Below, piece after piece: positions 46,435 through 55,322 of a stretch of DNA of 64,000 nt (position 1 is its first letter; every line of letters begins with the position of its first letter). A program made the position numbers and the translations under genes. Source of the DNA: Pseudophaeobacter flagellatus (GTDB taxonomy: Bacteria; Pseudomonadota; Alphaproteobacteria; Rhodobacterales; Rhodobacteraceae); contig NZ_JAJQRG010000005.1 of assembly GCF_021228235.1 (NCBI RefSeq), forward strand, positions 186,001-250,000. Direction: 5' to 3'. Below the pieces are notes generated by a model. It made no database searches. It was not told the DNA's origin and saw nothing but the letters and a program-made list of their open reading frames with translations.

Positions 46435-48393
46435 GTGAATGACGCTTCGGGGATGATGCGCATGTTTGAATTACCAGCCGATTTGAAGGCTTCGGTTGCT
46501 GCACAGAACCGGCTTGTACGCGGCGACCTGCCATCTCGGTTTGCCTCCATCACGCTCGTCTCGGTTCTGTCCCTATATTACCTGCCTTTTGTGACGGTTT
46601 GTGCGATCTATGCCTGCCTTTGCCTGATCGAAGTGATCGGTATTTTTGCCTATCGCAAGCTGGACCGCGAGGTGACGCCTGGCGGGGTTGTGTTGTTGCT
46701 TGGCTCTGCCTTTGTCGGGATTTGGGTCTTTAATGCGATTCCGGTGCTTTTGTTTTTACAGCCAGAGCCCTTTCCCAAACTGGCCGGCACGATGTTGCTG
46801 ATCATTGCGCTTAATCATAGCGTGGTTGCACGGTCGGAATGGATGCTATTCGGTCTTTTGACTGCGGTGCCGATTATCTGCGCTGTGGGCTTCATGATCA
46901 TCAATTTCCTGTACTCCTTTGCCAGCCCGATGGAATTTGTCATCGCGTTGATCATCATGATTTTGGGGGCCTGTTATGTTGCCCATAGCATGTGGGTGCT
47001 GCACCGGCTGACCAGGCGCTTGCGCGTGGCACTTAGCGCCGCCGAAGCCGGTAGCCGTGCCAAGAGTCGCTTTTTAGCGGCCATGAGCCATGAAATCCGC
47101 ACGCCTCTGAATGCGATTTGCGGCATGTCTGAACTTATCGATGAGGAAGATACCGATACAGAGACTCGGCGCGAGCGCACGGTTTTGTTGCGCAAATCTG
47201 CCCAGGCGCTGACGGGAATTCTGGACGATGTTCTGGACCACGCCAAGGTCGAGGCCGGCCATATCGAAGTAAGCCTGGCTGCCGCAGCCCCCAAGCTGGA
47301 AATCGCCAGCGCGGTAGAGATGTTTCGCGCGGCTGCGGATGCGAAGGGGCTGCGGCTGGATGTTGAAATTGGCGAAGGCTTGCCAGCCTATGCCGAATTT
47401 GATGCGCTACGCCTGCGTCAGGTGATTGGGAATCTGGTCTCCAATGCGATCAAATTCACCGAAATAGGTTATGTTTCTGTCAAGGCGAGCGGCGTGCTGG
47501 TCCGGGGCGAAACCCTGCTGGCAATTGAGGTCTGCGACACGGGGCGGGGCATTGCGGCAGATCAACTTGGCAAGCTGTTTACGGAATTCTACCGCGTTGA
47601 AGACAAAAACGCGCCTACGGTGCCGGGCACTGGGCTTGGCCTGGCGATCGCGCGCCGCTTTGCCCGCATGATGGGGGGGGATATCACGGTTGTTTCAACG
47701 TTGTCTGAGGGCAGTTGTTTTACGGTGACCTGCCAGATCAAGGTTCTGGAAGAGGCCGATGTGCCGCTTGAGACCGAGCAGCACTCAGGGGCGGCGGCGC
47801 AGCCCAGCAGGGATGACCTGCAAGATCTGGCGCAGGATCTTAATATCAAATCCATCCTGCTGGTTGATGATACCAGATCAAACCGAATGGTGGTGCGGGC
47901 CTTTCTCAAGAAGGGGGATTTTGAAATATTGGAGGCCGGCAATGGTGTCGAGGCGCTGGACTGTCTGGAACAGCGGGCAGTTGATCTGGTACTTTTGGAT
48001 ATGAAAATGCCGGTGATGGATGGCGGTGAGACCCTGATGGAAATGGCCCGGCGTGGCGGGCGTATCGGTGCTACGCCAGTGATCATGCTGACGGCAAATG
48101 CCGGAGCAGAAGACCGCGAGCGTTATCTGGCTCTTGGGGCCTCGGGCTATATCGCCAAACCGGTGAAAAAATCAGTCCTGGTGTCAGAGATCCGCAAGGT
48201 TTTGTCTGCGCGGGGGCTGGCGTCAGGTGAGCCGCAGCAATCGGGTCAATCGTCAGGCCCAGATCGCCTGCCTACAGAGGCCGGAGAGCAAGCCATTCCG
48301 GGGCAGGGCACAGAGACCGGTCAGTTCTCCTCGGCAGAGACAGAGGATGCCACCGTTTCGGTTGACACAGAGCTGCGTCGTGCCGTTAAGTAA
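46435..48393 (+). CDS. Membrane hybrid histidine kinase, 652 aa
   Basis: GTG 46435 has an AAAGGA site; ATG 46384 (17 residues longer) and ATG 46453 are alternatives. About six membrane helices without a large periplasmic domain (residues 35-190) precede the DHp helix AAMSHEIRTPLN (His219), an HATPase domain (N box at about 333, DTGRGI, GTGLGL) and a receiver domain with phospho-acceptor Asp522 (LVLLDMKMPVMDG). The tail is Ser/Gln-rich. It resembles RpfC/LuxN-like sensors in layout. The neighbouring luxI makes a diffusible-signal role worth considering. Confidence 0.9.
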   Translation: MNDASGMMRMFELPADLKASVAAQNRLVRGDLPSRFASITLVSVLSLYYLPFVTVCAIYACLCLIEVIGIFAYRKLDREVTPGGVVLLLGSAFVGIWVFNAIPVLLFLQPEPFPKLAGTMLLIIALNHSVVARSEWMLFGLLTAVPIICAVGFMIINFLYSFASPMEFVIALIIMILGACYVAHSMWVLHRLTRRLRVALSAAEAGSRAKSRFLAAMSHEIRTPLNAICGMSELIDEEDTDTETRRERTVLLRKSAQALTGILDDVLDHAKVEAGHIEVSLAAAAPKLEIASAVEMFRAAADAKGLRLDVEIGEGLPAYAEFDALRLRQVIGNLVSNAIKFTEIGYVSVKASGVLVRGETLLAIEVCDTGRGIAADQLGKLFTEFYRVEDKNAPTVPGTGLGLAIARRFARMMGGDITVVSTLSEGSCFTVTCQIKVLEEADVPLETEQHSGAAAQPSRDDLQDLAQDLNIKSILLVDDTRSNRMVVRAFLKKGDFEILEAGNGVEALDCLEQRAVDLVLLDMKMPVMDGGETLMEMARRGGRIGATPVIMLTANAGAEDRERYLALGASGYIAKPVKKSVLVSEIRKVLSARGLASGEPQQSGQSSGPDRLPTEAGEQAIPGQGTETGQFSSAETEDATVSVDTELRRAVK

Positions 48394-48505
48394 TACTAGT
48401 TGCGTTAATGTAAAATTTACGATTGCCTGTAAGAGTTGTGTTGAATTTTATTAAAACCCCCATGAGGGGGGCTAGAAATCCTCCAGCGAGTGGACAGGCG
48501 CACCG

Positions 48506-49108
48506 ATGCAATCGACAGAGATCACCTTTGACAATTTTGGTGAAACAGGAACCTTATTCACCGCGCTTCTGCGCGCTAGGTATCACCACTTTATTGAAGC
48601 CCGTGGCTGGAAGCTGCCAAATACACGTGGGCTTGAATTTGATCAATATGACAGCCCGGAAAGCATTTACTATGTGATCCATGATGGGCTGACAGTGTAT
48701 GGCGGGCTGCGGGTAACGCCGACAACGGCGCAGAATATCAACGCCAGCTACATGTTGCGCGATGCCCAACTGGGCCTGTTGCCGGATCTTCCCTCTGATA
48801 TTCTTGACGAGCCAGCCCCGCAGGACCCTAAAATCTGGGAGGTCAGCCGGGTTTTTGTTGCCGACACCCTAAGCAGCCGGGAACGGATGCAGGTGCGGGG
48901 AGAGATTGGCATCAGCCTTGCCCGTTTGGCCGAGTCCTGGAACTTCAAGGATTATATCTGCCTGACCTCGGTGGCGGCGGGGCTACTGATGCGGCGAACT
49001 GGTTTGACCATTTCCCCAGCCGGGCCGCGCGTTGAAATCGGCGGCGAGACCTGCCAAGCCTACCATTTGAAGGTGGATGCCAAAAATGTCCGTCGCTACG
49101 CCGCCTGA
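48506..49108 (+). CDS. Acyl-homoserine-lactone synthase, LuxI family, 200 aa
   Basis: Conserved LuxI residues are in place: LRARYHHFIEARGW (Arg23 or Arg25, Trp35), LEFDQYD (Glu44, Asp46, Asp49), YGGLRV (Arg69) and the core WEVSRVFV (Glu112, Ser114, Arg115). It should make an AHL from SAM and an acyl carrier. The C-terminal half has the DYICLTSVAAGLLMRRTG segment of Rhodobacterales homologues. No luxR-type gene occurs in the window, so this is an orphan synthase next to a sensor kinase. A CCCCC-ATGA-GGGGG hairpin precedes it. Confidence 0.9.
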   Translation: MQSTEITFDNFGETGTLFTALLRARYHHFIEARGWKLPNTRGLEFDQYDSPESIYYVIHDGLTVYGGLRVTPTTAQNINASYMLRDAQLGLLPDLPSDILDEPAPQDPKIWEVSRVFVADTLSSRERMQVRGEIGISLARLAESWNFKDYICLTSVAAGLLMRRTGLTISPAGPRVEIGGETCQAYHLKVDAKNVRRYAA

Positions 49109-49228
49109 CCCTTTGGCCGCGAAGGGATGGGGGGCATTTTAGCGCCCCGCCCCGAGGCTTGGTAAAGGAAATCTCAATTCTGTCACGATATCACAGCAGG
49201 AACCTGCGGTTTCAGACAGAAGGCTGAT

Positions 49229-50041
49229 ATGAGCAAATCCCAATTAGGCCCGCGCCTTATTTCTTTGAGCTTGGCTCTTTTTCTTTCGCCTGCCAGCTTT
49301 TCAGCTGTTGGGGCGACAGAACAGTTTTCTATCGTCAACGAAGGGTTCTTTCGTCAGGGATCTACGACAGCGGCGCAGCCGATGTTGGCGCGCCATAGTC
49401 CGGCTTCGGTTCTGGCGGGTGAGGTAGCACTGGGTCAAGACCATCTCCAGGGGCAGGAGCTTGAGGCCGAGATGGAAGCGGTGCAAGCCAATCTGGCGAG
49501 CCTCTTTGCCGATCGGCGCGGCACTAGCCTGTTCCGCGCCATGCCCCAGAATGGTAGTGCCCGCGGTGCGGTGGCCAAGCTGATGCAGCTGATCGCCAGC
49601 GCCGAGGCCGGCAGCGCACAATATGATGCGGTGCAGCATGCCGCCAAGGTCCGCCCGCAAAAACAGCCAACCCAGCTGACGCTGGGAGAAATATACGACT
49701 GGATTGCACGCACCCCTGGACAGCAGCACGCCATCGGGCGCTATCAGTTCATTCCCGCCACCCTAAAACGTCTGGCGCGTCAGATTGGTGCTGAACGCGG
49801 AGAGGTCTTTTCCCCCGCGTTACAGGACCGTCTGGCACATCAGTTGCTGGAAGAGGCCGGCCTGAGTGCGGTGATGGCGCGCAAGATGGACCGGCGCGAT
49901 TTCATGCATAACCTGTCCAAGATCTGGGCCGGGCTGCCCACCTCGACTGGTAAATCCTATTATCATGGCTTGGCTGGCAATCGTGCGGTGCTTAGCTGGG
50001 CGCGCTTTGACGCAGAGATGGCGCGCATCTTCCCCAGCTGA
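49229..50041 (+). CDS. Secreted lysozyme-like protein, 270 aa
   Basis: Signal peptide LISLSLALFLSPASFSAVGA. Residues 115-265 contain KLMQLIASAEAGSAQYDAVQ, LTLGEIYDWIARTPGQQHAI, GRYQFIPATLKRLARQIGAE and IWAGLPTSTGKSYYHGLAGN, the order of small GH104/phage-type muramidases (E-x-G...AxGRYQFIPxT). Glu at the AEAG motif would be the catalytic acid. It should act on peptidoglycan in the periplasm. Not an obvious phage leftover, because it carries a Sec signal. Confidence 0.78.
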   Translation: MSKSQLGPRLISLSLALFLSPASFSAVGATEQFSIVNEGFFRQGSTTAAQPMLARHSPASVLAGEVALGQDHLQGQELEAEMEAVQANLASLFADRRGTSLFRAMPQNGSARGAVAKLMQLIASAEAGSAQYDAVQHAAKVRPQKQPTQLTLGEIYDWIARTPGQQHAIGRYQFIPATLKRLARQIGAERGEVFSPALQDRLAHQLLEEAGLSAVMARKMDRRDFMHNLSKIWAGLPTSTGKSYYHGLAGNRAVLSWARFDAEMARIFPS

Positions 50042-50057
50042 GAGACGGTGCCGGAGG

Positions 50058-50500
50058 TTAGCGGCCTGTTGCCCAGGCTTTGGCAGAGGTCCGACGCATT
50101 ACCACGGTAGTCAGATACATTGGCACCTGATAGCAGCCCAGAAAGATGGGCAGTGGATCGGTGGTGGCGGCCGGTAGTGCGATCAGAAACAGGGCAAAAT
50201 TGCGATTGCCTGCACCGACAGCGGTCGACACCGCGTTCTGCCTGACCCAGCGCCACAGCAGCCAGCAAAAACACAGGCGCTGCGACCCAGGGTTGGCAAG
50301 GGTCACTACGCAGCGCCACTGGAACACGTCGTAAGGGGCGTGGTGCAGCGTCGGCCCCAGCTCTCCCATCAAAGCCAATGACAATGATGCCAAGGGCTGG
50401 AATGGTCACCCCGTCCACCGCGCGGGCACGCTATTCCGGCAGGTGGGGTGCCAATAGGTGCCGACACAGAAAGGCCAGCTCAACGGTCACAGGCATCAAC
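50058..50500 (-). pseudogene. Remnant of a membrane transporter (BASS-like)
   Basis: On the minus strand two frames join into a plausible C-terminal half of a membrane carrier: VTVELAFLCRHLLAP and IPALGIIVIGFDG in one frame, then GELGPTLHHAP...VGAGNRNFALFLIALPAATT and FLGCYQVPMYLTTVVMRR in another. A stop (after HLPE) and at least one frameshift break it, and the N-terminal half is gone. The pattern GNRN...ALPA...YQ-x-P-x-YL resembles bile-acid:sodium symporter-type proteins. Family call tentative. Confidence 0.5.
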
Positions 50501-50509
50501 GTCAGCTGT

Positions 50510-50537
50510 CCCTGCCGGGCGACTAGGCCCGGCAGGG
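50510..50537 (-). terminator. Strong hairpin after the second TRAP operon
   Basis: A perfect 11-bp stem CCCTGCCGGGC / GCCCGGCAGGG around GACTAG, beginning 11 bases after the DctM stop at 50548 on the minus strand. No clear T-run follows on either side, so termination may need Rho or the hairpin may stabilise the mRNA 3' end. Confidence 0.6.
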
Positions 50538-50547
50538 ATATCATCCG

Positions 50548-51864
50548 CTATCCGCCGACAGGCCCGCCGCGCTGGGTGTTGGGGAGCCAGGTTGCCAGCT
50601 CTGGCCAGGCCACCAGGATAACTACCATCAATAGCATAAGCCCCACCATCGGAAGGGCGGTCTTGGCGATATAGGAAATTTCGTGCCGGGTCATGCTTTG
50701 CAAGACAAAGAGGTTGAAGCCAATCGGCGGCGTGACCTGCGCCATTTCAACCACCACCACGATAAAGATGCCAAACCAGATCACATCAATGCCAGCTTGC
50801 CGGATCATTGGCTCCACAATCGCCATGGTCAAAACAACCGAGGAAATCCCATCCAGGAACATTCCCAGCACCACGTAAAACAGGGTAAGCGCAATGATCA
50901 GCACTAGCGGGGACAGGTTCATCTGATCAATCCAGGCCGCCAGCGCCCGTGGCAAGCCGGTAAAGCCCATGGCGAGTGACAGGAAAGAGGCCCCCATCAG
51001 GATCAGCGCGATCATCGCCGATGTGCGCGTCGCCCCCATCAAAGAGGCGCTGAAGGTCGCCCAGTTGAGCGAGCCCTGCAATAGCGCCAGCGTCAACGCC
51101 CCGACAACGCCCACGGCGGCGGCCTCGGTGGCGGTGGCCAGGCCCAGATACATAGAGCCAATGACGACGGTGACCAGGATCAGCACCGGAATCAGGAATC
51201 TGCTTTCGGCAAGCATGGCGCCAAAAGACATCGCGGGCTCGGGTTTGGGGCGCTGGTCTTTGGCCAGAAAATGCCAGGCCATGATATAAGCCATGAACAG
51301 GCTGGCCAGCACCAGGCCGGGGAAAATGCCGGCCAGGAACAGCTTGGTGATCGATTCATTGATTGAAACGCCATAGACGATCAACGTCAGCGAGGGCGGG
51401 ATCATCAGCCCAAGGGTGGCAGCCCCGGCCAGGGTGCCGACGATCATATATTCGGGATAACCGCGCTTGCGCAGCTCGGGGATCGACATTTTGCCCACGG
51501 TGGTCAGCGTCGCCGCCGAAGAGCCCGAGACTGCAGCAAAGATGGTGCAGCCCGCAATATTGGTGTGCAGCAGGCCCCCCGGTAGCCAGCGCATCCAGGG
51601 GGCAAGGCCGCGAAACATGTCTTCCGACAGGCGGGTACGATAGAGGATCTCTCCCATCCAGATGAACAGTGGCAGCGCCGTCAGGGTCCAGCTGGAGGCC
51701 CCAGTCCAGATGGTGGTGATCATGGCATCGCCTGCGGGGCGGGTGGTGAACAGTTCCATGCCGAACCAGGCCACACCCATCAGCGCCAGCCCAATCCAGA
51801 CGGAACTGCCAAGCAGCGCAAACAGCACAAAGATGAAGATAAGCGTTGTGTAGATCTCGCCCAT
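50548..51864 (-). CDS. TRAP transporter large permease (DctM), 438 aa
   Basis: ATG 51862-51864 overlaps the DctQ stop (TAATG). Family motifs: AAVSGSSAATLTTVGKMSIP, TLGLMIPPSLTLIVYGVSIN, and GMFLDGISSVVLTMAIVEPM. Inner-membrane carrier of the second TRAP system. The operon order (transcribed right to left) is dadA-like, dctP, dctQ, dctM. Confidence 0.93.
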   Translation of the reverse strand: MGEIYTTLIFIFVLFALLGSSVWIGLALMGVAWFGMELFTTRPAGDAMITTIWTGASSWTLTALPLFIWMGEILYRTRLSEDMFRGLAPWMRWLPGGLLHTNIAGCTIFAAVSGSSAATLTTVGKMSIPELRKRGYPEYMIVGTLAGAATLGLMIPPSLTLIVYGVSINESITKLFLAGIFPGLVLASLFMAYIMAWHFLAKDQRPKPEPAMSFGAMLAESRFLIPVLILVTVVIGSMYLGLATATEAAAVGVVGALTLALLQGSLNWATFSASLMGATRTSAMIALILMGASFLSLAMGFTGLPRALAAWIDQMNLSPLVLIIALTLFYVVLGMFLDGISSVVLTMAIVEPMIRQAGIDVIWFGIFIVVVVEMAQVTPPIGFNLFVLQSMTRHEISYIAKTALPMVGLMLLMVVILVAWPELATWLPNTQRGGPVGG

Positions 51865-52583
51865 TATTCCACGGCCTCCGATGTGATGCTGGCCTTGCGG
51901 GTGATCAGCAGACGGCACAGATAATCCCACAGGGCCAGGGCCAACAGGACGGTACCAATCGACATCGGCAGCTGTGGCAGCCAGACGGGGGTATAGACCC
52001 AGTCGGATCCGGTTTCAGCCCAGAGCGTACCCCATTTTGAGGGCGCTGTAACAAACATGGCAAAAAACGATAGCAGCCATTCCGGGGTGAAATCCTGCCC
52101 CTGGGTGCGATCATTCAGCATTTCCGACATGATGTTGGTCTTGATCGCGTAGCGGGCGAAATAGGTGGCGGTCACGGCGGCAATCCACATGGCCACCGCA
52201 TCCAGCCACAGGCCAAAGCGATAGCCCATATTCAAAAAGACCGAGACCCGGATATGGGCGCCACGGGTCAGCGCATGGGCCAGGGCCAGAAACGAGGTCG
52301 CCGCCATGGCATAGCCGGCATATTCGGTTGAGCCGGGGAAGGTCAGGCTGCTCCACCGCGCCACCATTTGGGCCAGGATCAGTGCAAGAATGGTAATCAT
52401 GCACAGCGAGGCCAGTATGCCTGACAGCAGATAGACCCGGTCCAGCAGCCGTTGCACAGGCCGTAATGCCCGGCTCATAGGTGTCGGCGACAGCAGACAG
52501 GCCAACGCCAATACTGTTGGAATCACAAAGAGCCAAACCCACAGGGGCAAGCCCAGAAACGGTTGCCAGTCACGCATGCCCAT
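51864..52583 (-). CDS. TRAP transporter small permease (DctQ), long form, 239 aa
   Basis: Longer than usual (160-190) because of an additional N-terminal helix (LPLWVWLFVIPTVLALACLL) and a C-terminal insertion with DFTPEWLLSFFAMFV. The DctQ core is STEYAGYAMAATSFLALAHA followed by LTRGAHIRVSVF. The gene is separated from the receptor gene by a strong hairpin (52606-52637). Confidence 0.9.
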   Translation of the reverse strand: MGMRDWQPFLGLPLWVWLFVIPTVLALACLLSPTPMSRALRPVQRLLDRVYLLSGILASLCMITILALILAQMVARWSSLTFPGSTEYAGYAMAATSFLALAHALTRGAHIRVSVFLNMGYRFGLWLDAVAMWIAAVTATYFARYAIKTNIMSEMLNDRTQGQDFTPEWLLSFFAMFVTAPSKWGTLWAETGSDWVYTPVWLPQLPMSIGTVLLALALWDYLCRLLITRKASITSEAVE

Positions 52584-52605
52584 CCCCTAAAGACGTCAAA
52601 GAAAA

Positions 52606-52637
52606 GACGGCTCCGCCCACACCGGGGCAGAGCCGTC
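52606..52637 (-). terminator. Attenuator-type hairpin between receptor and permease genes
   Basis: GACGGCTC-C-GCCC pairs with GGGC-A-GAGCCGTC around a short loop (about 12-13 bp with one C/A mismatch). On the minus strand it is followed by CTTTTCTTTG. Such hairpins let the periplasmic receptor be made in excess over the permease. Confidence 0.7.
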
Positions 52638-52652
52638 GGATTTTTGGTTAGC

Positions 52653-53633
52653 TTAGTTTGCGTTATAGGCGTCCAGAATGGCCTGGCCGTCTTCTCCGGC
52701 ACTGGCCAGCCAGTCGGCAGTCATCTTGGCGCCGATCTCTTCCAGCTCTGCCAGGAATTCGGGGCCCGCATCGGTGACTGTCATGCCGTTTGCAGAGAGC
52801 TGCTCAAAGTACCAATTGGCCAGCTCTTCCGATTTGGCCGCACAGGCCGCGCCGGTTTCATCTGCAGCCTTTTGCACCTGCCCCTGGGTTTCGGCGCTCA
52901 GCCCTTCCCAGACCTGTTTGTTGACCATCACATAGTTGCGCGGCAACCAGGCGTTGACCTTGTAATAATGGCTCAGATTTTCCCAGACCTTGCGGTCATA
53001 CCCGGTCGAGCCGGATGAGATAAAGGCCTCGGCGACGCCCGTGGCCAGGGCCTGGCTCAACTCGGCGGCTTCAACCTGCACCGGGATCATGCCCAGTTCT
53101 TCGGCAAAGGTTGCGGTTGCGGTGTTATAGCTGCGGAACTTGATGCCCTGGGTATCTTCGGAGGAGGAGACCTCTTTGTTGAAGTAAAAGCCCTGGCCCG
53201 GCCAGGGGCAGGTGTAAAGCGCGACAAGATTGAGATCGCCCAGCTGGCTATTCACCCGGTCTTTTGCGGCATGCCAGAGCTTTTCGTTATCGGAGTAGGT
53301 GGTGGCAATAAAGGGCAGGTTATCCCAGCCCAGCAGCGGCGCCTCATTGGCATGGGCGGACATGAAGCGTTCACCAATGGGGGCCTGACCGGTCTGCACC
53401 GCGCGCTTGATTTCGCCGCCCTTGAACAGCGATCCACCAGCATGCACGGTGATGTCAATATTGCCGCCAGTGTAGTCGCGGACCTTGTCGGCAAAAACCA
53501 CGCCCATTTCAGAATGGAAGTTGGTTGCCGCATAGGCCATCGGCATGTCCCAGCTTTCGGCCAGGGCACCCGTGGCGGCAAGGGCCAGCGTCGACGCGGT
53601 GAAGGTCATTGTGAGCGAGGTTTTGGCTGTCAT
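52653..53633 (-). CDS. TRAP transporter substrate-binding protein (DctP family), 326 aa
   Basis: Signal peptide SLTMTFTASTLALAATGALA. Receptor motifs: NFHSEMGVVFADKVRDYTGG, GIKFRSYNTATATFAEELGM with the clasping Arg, and VQVEAAELSQALATGVAEAF. Together with the FAD-dependent D-amino-acid-type dehydrogenase encoded just upstream, it suggests uptake of a D-amino acid or a related imino acid. Confidence 0.92.
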   Translation of the reverse strand: MTAKTSLTMTFTASTLALAATGALAESWDMPMAYAATNFHSEMGVVFADKVRDYTGGNIDITVHAGGSLFKGGEIKRAVQTGQAPIGERFMSAHANEAPLLGWDNLPFIATTYSDNEKLWHAAKDRVNSQLGDLNLVALYTCPWPGQGFYFNKEVSSSEDTQGIKFRSYNTATATFAEELGMIPVQVEAAELSQALATGVAEAFISSGSTGYDRKVWENLSHYYKVNAWLPRNYVMVNKQVWEGLSAETQGQVQKAADETGAACAAKSEELANWYFEQLSANGMTVTDAGPEFLAELEEIGAKMTADWLASAGEDGQAILDAYNAN

Positions 53634-53701
53634 TTCTGTTCTCCCTGAAGGTTCGATTTTGCTGTTTGTCAGCTTGTTATTCTTGGTGGTGCCAAACGGT
53701 G

Positions 53702-54943
53702 TTACCTGAAACGATCAGGGGCATAGGCGTGCATGTCAAGGTTCATTGGCTGACCGGTTATCAGCCCGGCCACCATGCGTCCGGTTTTTGCGCCGCCTGT
53801 CAGGCCGATGTGATGATGGCCAAAGGCGGTATAGACGCCAGTGCTGCCAACCTCGCCGATCAGCGGCAGGCTGTCCGAAGGGGCAGGGCGAAAGCCCAGC
53901 CACTCTTGCTCACCGGTGGCGCGCATCTGCGGAAAGGTCTCGGCCACGGTGCGGCGCAGCAGGGTAAGCGGTGCCTTGGACGGCGTCGGGTCCAACCCGC
54001 CAAATTCGACGATGCCGGCACAGCGCAGCCCCTGATCCATCGGGGTTGCCACGAATTTACCAGAGGCCACCATCAGCGGCGCGCGCGGGGTAATGCTGGG
54101 GGATTCATAAACCACGTGATAGCCGCGCTCTGTCTCCATTGGGACCGAAAGACCAAGTTTTTGCATCAAAGGCTTTGACCAGATCCCGGCAGAGATGACC
54201 GCCTGGTCACAGTCAAAGCGTCCCTGATCCGTTTCAACGGCAGAAATATGCCCGCCGCTGAGATCAAAATTCTTGACCTCTGCCTGCACAAATGTGCCAC
54301 CCATTTCCACCAGAAGCTTGACCAGATCCTTGACGTAGTTCGCCGGGTTCAGGATGAAGCCGTGGTTCTTGTTCACCGCCAGCAGGCTGGTGTTTGACCC
54401 CAAGGCCGGTTCGTGTTCCTGCACGGCTGGGCCTTCGATCAGGTCGGGGACAAATCCGGCTTCGCGGCGCAGATCCCAGACATAGGAATCCGCCTCAAAG
54501 GCAGCGCGATCCTGATAGGCAAAGTTATACTCGCTTTCCTGGATCCACTTGGCCGCCGGGGTGCCCAGAGTCAGCGCCTGATGCTGTTCGACGCTGTCGC
54601 CAATAATATGGGTCAGCGATTTTGCAATGCGCCGGGTGTCGCGATCATTTGCATGCGAGAGATATTTCATCAGCCAGGGCAGCAGCCTGGGCGTATAGCC
54701 CCAACGCAGGAATAGGGGGAACTTGGGGTCCAGCAGATATTTTGGCCCCTTGGGCAGCAGGCCGGGCGTGGTCACCGGCACAATGGCGCAACTGGCGAGA
54801 ATACAGGCATTGCCATAAGAGGCCCCCATACCAGGTTCGCCTTTATCGATCAGGGTGACGTCATGCCCGGCGCGTTTCAGCCAGAGCGCGGTGGCCGCGC
54901 CGACGATGCCTGCACCTACCACGATTGTATGTTGTGTCGTCAT
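53702..54943 (-). CDS. FAD-dependent D-amino-acid dehydrogenase-like, 413 aa
   Basis: DadA/DAO family. N-terminal FAD site VVGAGIVGAATALWLKRAGH, SYGNACILASCAIVPVTTPG (a DadA-type loop), and the C-terminal FAD contact TAFGHHHIGLTGGAKTGRMV. It deaminates a D-amino acid to the keto acid and passes electrons to the respiratory chain. First gene of the leftward operon with the TRAP transporter. The substrate cannot be decided (D-Ala, D-hydroxyproline and others are possible). Confidence 0.88.
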   Translation of the reverse strand: MTTQHTIVVGAGIVGAATALWLKRAGHDVTLIDKGEPGMGASYGNACILASCAIVPVTTPGLLPKGPKYLLDPKFPLFLRWGYTPRLLPWLMKYLSHANDRDTRRIAKSLTHIIGDSVEQHQALTLGTPAAKWIQESEYNFAYQDRAAFEADSYVWDLRREAGFVPDLIEGPAVQEHEPALGSNTSLLAVNKNHGFILNPANYVKDLVKLLVEMGGTFVQAEVKNFDLSGGHISAVETDQGRFDCDQAVISAGIWSKPLMQKLGLSVPMETERGYHVVYESPSITPRAPLMVASGKFVATPMDQGLRCAGIVEFGGLDPTPSKAPLTLLRRTVAETFPQMRATGEQEWLGFRPAPSDSLPLIGEVGSTGVYTAFGHHHIGLTGGAKTGRMVAGLITGQPMNLDMHAYAPDRFR

Positions 54944-55322
54944 TCTAGGTGGCCTTTTTGATCGCGGCTGAGCGCTTGCGGTGGGTGGATGGTTTTCACA
55001 TGGATTGTCGCCTAAGCCCTGTCAAAGGACTAATCTTTTCCCAGACCATGCCGATTTCGCGGGGGCATTTCAAATGATATCTTATGGCGTTGGTGTGGCT
55101 GCGGGCGAAATTGTGCGGCGGTGCGCGTTCCGCAGGCGCGGGGCTTGGGCCGGGCGGATCTCTGGGGTTGGAGGCCGTGGTGCGCCATCAGAAACGGGTC
55201 TCTTGGGGGATGCCCGGCCTGGGTAAAGCTGCTAGGGATATGGCGAATTTACGGGGCATCCAGCGGAGAGACAGCATGCAGCAGGGGGCAAGACAGTCTA
55301 TGGGGCTGCGGTTGGGATCTTG

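Noticed and set aside
49109-49180. Terminator after luxI
   Set aside because: A GGGGGGC-ATTTTA-GCGCCCC hairpin is possible, but pairing is imperfect and no T-run follows.
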